A stretch of 64,000 nucleotides of DNA from an uncultured Murdochiella sp. GTDB taxonomy: Bacteria > Bacillota > Clostridia > Tissierellales > Peptoniphilaceae. Below, piece by piece: positions 59,329 through 64,000 of the stretch. The DNA lies in NCBI RefSeq assembly GCF_902488755.1, contig NZ_CABTXF010000001.1, positions 1 to 64,000 on the forward strand. Reading direction: 5' to 3'. The notes under the pieces were generated by a model, which was not told the DNA's origin, searched no databases, and saw only the letters and a program-made list of their open reading frames with translations. A program made the translations under genes and the position numbers. Numbering within the stretch: position 1 is the stretch's first letter; the number at the start of each line of letters is the position of its first letter.

Positions 59329-59508
59329 CTATTTTTTACGATTTTTACGACGAGCCGCTTCCGACTTCTTTTTGCGCTTGATGGACGGCTTTTCGTAATG
59401 TTCACGCTTGCGATATTCGGCTAATGTACCTGCGCGAGCGATGGAACGTTTAAACCGCTTCAGAGCACTTTCAATGGATTCATTGTCTCCGACGCGAATC
59501 TCCGGCAT
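59329..59508 (-). CDS. rpsU: 30S ribosomal protein S21
   Basis: A 59-residue basic protein starting [19 protein letters not shown] and ending in the Lys/Arg cluster [14 protein letters not shown]. This matches S21 in sequence and length. S21 contacts the 3' end of 16S rRNA at the platform. It has its own strong promoter and terminator, and GGGGGGTGA precedes the ATG. Confidence 0.97.
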   Translation of the reverse strand: MPEIRVGDNESIESALKRFKRSIARAGTLAEYRKREHYEKPSIKRKKKSEAARRKNRKK

Positions 59509-59543
59509 TTTTTCACCCCCCTCGGGTTAAATTCGTAAGTTGA

Positions 59544-59573
59544 ATTATATGCGATACACCTAAGAAAAGTCAA
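59544..59573 (-). promoter_or_regulatory. rpsU promoter
   Basis: On the minus strand TTGACT (59568-59573), an 18-nt spacer and a perfect TATAAT (59544-59549), about 35 nt before the rpsU start. Confidence 0.75.
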
Positions 59574-59646
59574 CCGCCTTACGTAAAATGCTCCGAACCG
59601 TTCGCGATAGCGTATAATCAGAATAACATTCCATCAAGGAGGAACC

Positions 59647-61017
59647 ATGTCTTTACGTGCCAAATGGGCTCACTTCACAGCCAAAAGTGCTTCCCGTCTC
59701 ATGCGTCTTTTCGGAAAACGAGGCTCGCAACTGCCGGGAGCGATTGCGCTTCAAGTTGACCCCCAGTTTATCCAACAAGTAGCAAAACCCACCCACTGCA
59801 TCAGCATCAGTGGAACAAACGGGAAAACCACCACATCCAACTTGATTCAAGATGTACTGCAAAAGCTCGATGTGCCGTATCTGCATAATAACAATGGCTC
59901 CAATACCAAACCCGGCATTGCTTCCTCTTTAGTAAATCAGGTTCGTTTAGACGGAAAATGTCCGCCCTATGCGGTTCTTGAAGAGGACGAATTATGGCTG
60001 CGTCGTATTTTTCCGGAATATCCGCCTACAACGCTTACGGTGACGAATTTATATCAGGACTCCATTGACCGCAATGCCACCGTGCAATTTGTTTTTTCGC
60101 GCATTAACGAAGCCCTCCCGGAAACAACAAAGCTCATTCTAAACGCCTCTGACCCCATCTCGTCCCAATTAGGTGAAGGGAGGTGCAAGGAACGTATCTT
60201 TTATACCGTTCATCCGCTTCCCCACGAAACGCAGAGTGAAAAATCGCTGATTCAAGACGTTCCCTATTGTCCACAATGCGGACACACGCTGGAATGGGAT
60301 TTTCGCCGTTATCATCACATCGGCGAATATCACTGTCCTTCGTGCGGATTAACCAATCCCCAACCGACCTATGCCGTAGTGGATTGCAGCGAAGCTGAGC
60401 ACGATTTAACGATTCTCGATCATGGAGAGACGTTTCATCTGCCGATGGTTCAAAGCGCTGTGGAGAATATCTATAACACCATTGCCGCCTATACCACCCT
60501 TCGGGAAAACGGCTTTTCTCCTGCGCAGCTTCTTCCGGCTTTCCGTCAAATCAAACTCACGCAAACGCGGTTTGAGGAACTTCACGTCGGAAAAAAGCGC
60601 ATCGTGAATATCGTTTCAAAGGGAAATAACCCCATTGCCACCAGTCGGGTATTTGCCAATATCTCGGCTACGCCCGGCAAAAAAAGCGTGCTTTACATTA
60701 CGGATTCTGCCGGTGAAGCCCTACCGGATACCTGTCCGGGATGGATCTACATGGTCGATTATGCCAATCTCTTCGGTGTGGATCGACTCTATCTCATGAC
60801 AAAATATGCTTTCGGTATGCGCTTTGCCGCCATACTTGCCGGATGGGATGCCGATAAAATTCATGTCGTTCATCGTCCAGAAGAGATTCTTTCTTCTCTT
60901 TCCCCCGAAGAAAGCGAATCCCTCTTCATTCTGCACGACATTGAGGATCACTCTCAAGATTCCGCCAAACAACTCATCACGCTCATCCAAGAAAAGGAGG
61001 AAGCCTGTGCGCATTGA
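59647..61017 (+). CDS. murT: MurT-like Mur ligase (lipid II isoglutaminyl synthase subunit)
   Basis: A 456-residue Mur-ligase-fold protein. ATP loop GTNGKT (56-61), a four-cysteine zinc ribbon (Cys208, 211, 230, 233) and the C-terminal DUF1727 domain are present. MurT with GatD amidates the D-glutamate of lipid II. The C-terminal region that usually reads ADGxDxSWIWDxD around the catalytic Asp is changed here (CPGWIYMVDYANLF). Together with the altered partner this casts doubt on standard activity. A TATAAT lies at 59613-59618; AAGGAGGAACC precedes the ATG. Confidence 0.85.
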   Translation: MSLRAKWAHFTAKSASRLMRLFGKRGSQLPGAIALQVDPQFIQQVAKPTHCISISGTNGKTTTSNLIQDVLQKLDVPYLHNNNGSNTKPGIASSLVNQVRLDGKCPPYAVLEEDELWLRRIFPEYPPTTLTVTNLYQDSIDRNATVQFVFSRINEALPETTKLILNASDPISSQLGEGRCKERIFYTVHPLPHETQSEKSLIQDVPYCPQCGHTLEWDFRRYHHIGEYHCPSCGLTNPQPTYAVVDCSEAEHDLTILDHGETFHLPMVQSAVENIYNTIAAYTTLRENGFSPAQLLPAFRQIKLTQTRFEELHVGKKRIVNIVSKGNNPIATSRVFANISATPGKKSVLYITDSAGEALPDTCPGWIYMVDYANLFGVDRLYLMTKYAFGMRFAAILAGWDADKIHVVHRPEEILSSLSPEESESLFILHDIEDHSQDSAKQLITLIQEKEEACAH

Positions 61018-61744
61018 AATTCTCTGCCCGGAATGGCTCACTTTCGGCGAACAAACCACGGCTGTCTATTTCGAAAAACTGTTTCCGGAAGCGGAAGTGT
61101 ATCGCACCGGTTTTCGGGATGCGTTACAGTTTCCCGAAAAGAAAATCGATTTACTCTTCTTTGGACCCATGGCGGAGCCTTGCCTCGAACAAGTTGTACA
61201 GAAGCTTCTCCCCTATCGGGATTGCCTAAAAGCGCAGATAGAAGAGGGAATGATGCTTTTGGCAATCAACAACGCCCTTGATGTTTTGGGCAAGAGTCTT
61301 ACCGTAAAAAATGGCTCACCTGCCAACACCCTATCCCTCTTCGACTACGAAACGGTGCGTGATTATGATCATCGTCGTTCCAAACAGACCCTATTTGAGA
61401 AAGACGGTGTCCCGTTTTTAGCCACTATTTTGGGCTTCAGCAGCTATTACGGCAACGAAGGACACGAACTGTACCATGCTTTGTATCCGGCATCGTCTTT
61501 TAACGAAAACACGGCTCTTGGCGGCTTTGCCTATCGTAATTCTTGGCTCATCGAATGCGCAGGATGCCTTTTCTTAACCGTTCCCTATTGGACAAAAGCC
61601 CTTCGCCGTCGTTTTTACGCTGACGATACGATTCCACTGGAAGCTGAAATGACAGCCACCTATCAGGATAATCTCCGTCTGCTGCAAAACATGCCGGAAT
61701 ATTCATCGTTTTTATCAGCTCTTCCTCCAAGCAAACAAGAATAA
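61007..61744 (+). CDS. gatD: GatD-like glutamine amidotransferase, catalytic Cys missing
   Basis: A 245-residue class I glutaminase-fold protein, start GTG at 61007 with AAGGAGG upstream, overlapping murT by 11 nt. GatD proteins carry the nucleophile in a block like ICGGYQ; here the aligned block is LLAINNALDVLG, with Asn88 where Cys is expected. The C-terminal block that usually contains the catalytic His (a YLHGP-type motif) reads IECAGCLFLTVPYW. The fold and operon position are right, but glutamine hydrolysis seems impossible. It might be an inactive scaffold, use free ammonia, or serve another ligase reaction. Confidence 0.75.
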   Translation: MRIEILCPEWLTFGEQTTAVYFEKLFPEAEVYRTGFRDALQFPEKKIDLLFFGPMAEPCLEQVVQKLLPYRDCLKAQIEEGMMLLAINNALDVLGKSLTVKNGSPANTLSLFDYETVRDYDHRRSKQTLFEKDGVPFLATILGFSSYYGNEGHELYHALYPASSFNENTALGGFAYRNSWLIECAGCLFLTVPYWTKALRRRFYADDTIPLEAEMTATYQDNLRLLQNMPEYSSFLSALPPSKQE

Positions 61745-61773
61745 GAGAGCCACAAGAGAAGGGCGAATTGCCT

Positions 61774-62139
61774 TTATTGGTCAAAACCGGGGAAACGAAT
61801 CGACTTTCCTGCTAAGACGTGAAAATGCAGGTGCGCGACACTTTGCCCACCGTCTTTTCCACAATTGCTGATAACGCGATAGCCGCTTTCTGCGAACCCT
61901 TCACGCTTAGCCACCTCAGCGATGGCTTCAAAAATCCGACTCACTACTGTTGCATCCGCACCGTTCGCAAAATCATTAGCGGAGGTAATGTGCTTCTTCG
62001 GAACAAAAAGCAAATGCACGGGCGCAGCCGGAGCAATATCCCGAAATGCTACGACATCCTCGTTTTCAAATACAAATCCGGCAGGAATGTCGCCCTGCGC
62101 AATTTGACAAAACAGACAGTCCGTATGAGTATTTTTCAT
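61774..62139 (-). CDS. HIT family hydrolase
   Basis: A 121-residue HINT-type nucleotide hydrolase/transferase. CLFCQIAQGDIPA near the start (zinc-type Cys), VPKKHITSAND, and the histidine triad AHLHFHVLAG are all present. Such enzymes cleave adenosine phosphoramidates. GGAGGCAAAG before the ATG at 62139 fixes the start; the upstream open frame is Lys-rich and not family-like. Confidence 0.94.
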   Translation of the reverse strand: MKNTHTDCLFCQIAQGDIPAGFVFENEDVVAFRDIAPAAPVHLLFVPKKHITSANDFANGADATVVSRIFEAIAEVAKREGFAESGYRVISNCGKDGGQSVAHLHFHVLAGKSIRFPGFDQ

Positions 62140-62280
62140 CTTTGCCTCCTTTTTGAAGTTCTTTGGCGTTTTTCTGTGTTTCATCCCCTTCTTACCCTTT
62201 TTCTCTTGCTTTGTCTGTAGTTTTCTTCCGTTCATCCGAAAAGGGACGATTTTACAAAGAAAAGAAATGACGTTTCCCCA

Positions 62281-62307
62281 TTGATTAGAAGCGATTACGT
62301 CTATAAT
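62281..62307 (+). promoter_or_regulatory. possible promoter for the C69 peptidase gene
   Basis: TTGATT and a perfect TATAAT (62302-62307) with a short 15-nt spacer, about 80 nt upstream of the start codon. Confidence 0.4.
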
Positions 62308-62388
62308 AGAAAAGGTGGCTTATGTTCCTCATCGCGAGCCTCATAAAACGAAAACTGTCGAAGGAAAGAAATAGAGAAAGGAGCCCTC

Positions 62389-63894
62389 ATGGCCTGTACA
62401 ACCCTCTTAGTCGGAAGAAATGCCAGTTATGACGGATCAACGCTGGTTGCCCGTAATGAAGACTGCGGAAGCGTCGGTTTTACCGAAAAACGCTTCGACG
62501 TTGTTCTTCCTGAACAGCAACCCAAAATCTATCGTTCCGTTCTTTCGCATGTTGAAATTCCTCTTCCGGAAAATCCGCTGCGCTATACGGCAATGCCGGA
62601 TGCGCTTTTGCGAGAAGGACAATGGGCAGCAGTCGGTGTAAACGCCTGCAATGTCTCCATGTCGGCGACAGAAACCCTGACGACCAATCCACGTGTACAG
62701 GGTGCGGATCCTTTTGTTGAACGCATTCCAGAACAAGGCAAAAAAGGCGATGCCGACTACGTTGCGGAAGTGCCAGGCGGCATCGGTGAAGAGGATCTCG
62801 TTACGCTCGTTCTGCCCTATATTCATAGTGCGCGCGAAGGGGTTTTGCGTTTGGGCGAATTGCTGGAAACCTATGGAACCTACGAAAACAACGGCATTGC
62901 TTTTCAAGACGTGAACGATATATGGTGGCTGGAAACCATCGGTGGGCATCATTGGATGGCGCGCCGCGTTCCGGAAGACAGCTACGTTGTGATGCCCAAT
63001 CAACTGGGTTTAGATGCGTTTGACTTTGATGACGCGTATGGAGAGCAAAAGAACTTTCTCTGTTCAGCAGACTTAAAAGATTTTACGGAAAAGCACCACT
63101 TGAATCTTTCGAATGGAAAGGGCTTTACTCCGCGGGATGCGTACGGCAGCCATTCGGATGCAGACCATGTCTACAACACCCCACGTGCATGGGTTGTTCA
63201 GCGTTTCTTTAACCCCACTGAAACCAGATGGGAAGGAGAAGACGCCGACTATACGCCCACGGCAAATAACATCCCTTGGTGTCGAAAACCGGAACGTAAA
63301 ATTACGGTTGAGGATGTCAAAGAAGTATTGTCCAATCATTATCAGGGTACACCATACGATCCCTATGCAAAAAAAGGAGATCTCTCGCAACGCGGATTGT
63401 TCCGCCCCATTGGAATCAATCGCAACTCGCATTTAGCGTGCGTTCAGATTCGCCCGGATCTTCCCGAGTCTTGTCGCACCGTAGAATGGATCACCTTTGC
63501 CAGCAATGTATTTAATGCGTTCTGTCCCTTTTATGTCAACATCAACCGCGCGCCGGACTATCTGTCCTATACCCCCGAAAAGGTGAGCACGGATAGCTTC
63601 TATTGGGCAAGCCGCCTCATCGGCGCACTGGCCGATCCGCATTTTTCGGAAAACATCGCCCATATCGAGCACTATCAGCAAAACGTCGCCTGGCGCGGAC
63701 ATCAGCTTCTAAATCGTTGGGATGAAAAAATGGTCAACGAAAAATGCGCGTATACCGCGGCTACTGCGCAGTTGGAAAATGCCAACGATGAATTGGCTGC
63801 CATGTTGCGTGAAGAAACGGACAAAGCGTTGGCAAATGTGTTACAGGAGACCAGTCGCTTAATGAAAAACGCATTTGCACGCGCGGATCGCTAA
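62389..63894 (+). CDS. pepD: C69 family dipeptidase (PepD-like)
   Basis: A 501-residue N-terminal-nucleophile hydrolase. The mature nucleophile is Cys3 in MACTTLLVGRNAS, with DGSTLVARNEDCG and the family block GGIGEEDLVTLVLPYIHSAREGVLRL following; EDSYVVMPNQ and YGSHSDADHVYNTPRAW also fit. It cleaves a wide range of dipeptides in the cytoplasm. AAAGGAG precedes the ATG; a hairpin terminator follows. Confidence 0.94.
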   Translation: MACTTLLVGRNASYDGSTLVARNEDCGSVGFTEKRFDVVLPEQQPKIYRSVLSHVEIPLPENPLRYTAMPDALLREGQWAAVGVNACNVSMSATETLTTNPRVQGADPFVERIPEQGKKGDADYVAEVPGGIGEEDLVTLVLPYIHSAREGVLRLGELLETYGTYENNGIAFQDVNDIWWLETIGGHHWMARRVPEDSYVVMPNQLGLDAFDFDDAYGEQKNFLCSADLKDFTEKHHLNLSNGKGFTPRDAYGSHSDADHVYNTPRAWVVQRFFNPTETRWEGEDADYTPTANNIPWCRKPERKITVEDVKEVLSNHYQGTPYDPYAKKGDLSQRGLFRPIGINRNSHLACVQIRPDLPESCRTVEWITFASNVFNAFCPFYVNINRAPDYLSYTPEKVSTDSFYWASRLIGALADPHFSENIAHIEHYQQNVAWRGHQLLNRWDEKMVNEKCAYTAATAQLENANDELAAMLREETDKALANVLQETSRLMKNAFARADR

Positions 63895-63947
63895 TCAGCA
63901 GAAGCAATCGGTTTACCACCTGCTTCGAACAAAAAAAGAGCAATAGA

Positions 63948-63985
63948 AAAAGCCGGCGCAGAAGGTTTCTGCGCCAGCTTTTTTC
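63948..63985 (+). terminator. terminator after the C69 peptidase gene
   Basis: Stem AGCCGGCGCAGAA with TTCTGCGCCAGCT (one mismatch) around a 3-nt loop, followed by six T. Confidence 0.8.
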
Positions 63986-64000
63986 ATATAATACGAAAAC

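Overview
The window reads as chromosome of a Gram-positive, anaerobe-leaning Firmicute. The base composition is close to half G+C over the housekeeping parts. Evidence for this placement includes a Bacillus-like order of core genes, an alpha/beta glycyl-tRNA synthetase, a RqcP-DivIC-TilS-Hpt-FtsH cluster, the MurT/GatD pair, a superoxide-reductase-type desulfoferrodoxin, a DUF6465 protein, an ECF vitamin transporter and SigA-type promoters. I infer a member of the Tissierellia/Peptoniphilaceae (a Murdochiella-like organism would fit the G+C), but no rRNA is present to prove it.

Layout. Positions 1-7.8 kb hold yebC, yigZ and hflX on the minus strand, divergent from a class A penicillin-binding protein followed by a response regulator and a histidine kinase. 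Positions 7.8-17.6 kb are one tight minus-strand operon of ten genes (rqcP, a DivIC-like septum gene, tilS, hpt, ftsH, a membrane protein, pyrG, panT-like, coaX, dus). Positions 17.7-20.9 kb hold dUTPase, a HAD phosphatase, a zinc metallopeptidase, a tRNA-Thr with its own promoter and terminator, and a cyclophilin.

Positions 20.95-35.4 kb are accessory. They begin with a hairpin-rich, probably non-coding RNA, followed by phage capsid-scaffold debris. Next is a defence operon reading leftwards: SNF2-like helicase, DUF4391 protein, trypsin-like protease, type III methyltransferase, type III restriction subunit and a small unknown protein. A 41-nt palindrome covers its predicted -10 box. A SIMPL pseudogene, an HTH-Fic protein with three upstream repeats, and a lipoprotein complete the island. 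The embedded protease is translationally coupled on both sides, which makes this a candidate for an expanded type III restriction system.

Positions 35.5-44.4 kb return to core and mixed genes: an RNA methyltransferase, M18 aminopeptidase, MntP, DUF6465, desulfoferrodoxin, an autoregulated LexA, FolC, an Abi/HEPN protein and a secreted DUF1002 protein. Positions 44.4-59.5 kb match the Bacillus yqf region read backwards: nif3, trmK, rpoD, dnaG, dgt, glyS, glyQ, recO, a fused ybeY-era gene, phoH, an unknown gene, floA and rpsU. The last part carries murT with a gatD-like gene whose glutaminase cysteine appears to be lost, a HIT hydrolase and a C69 dipeptidase.
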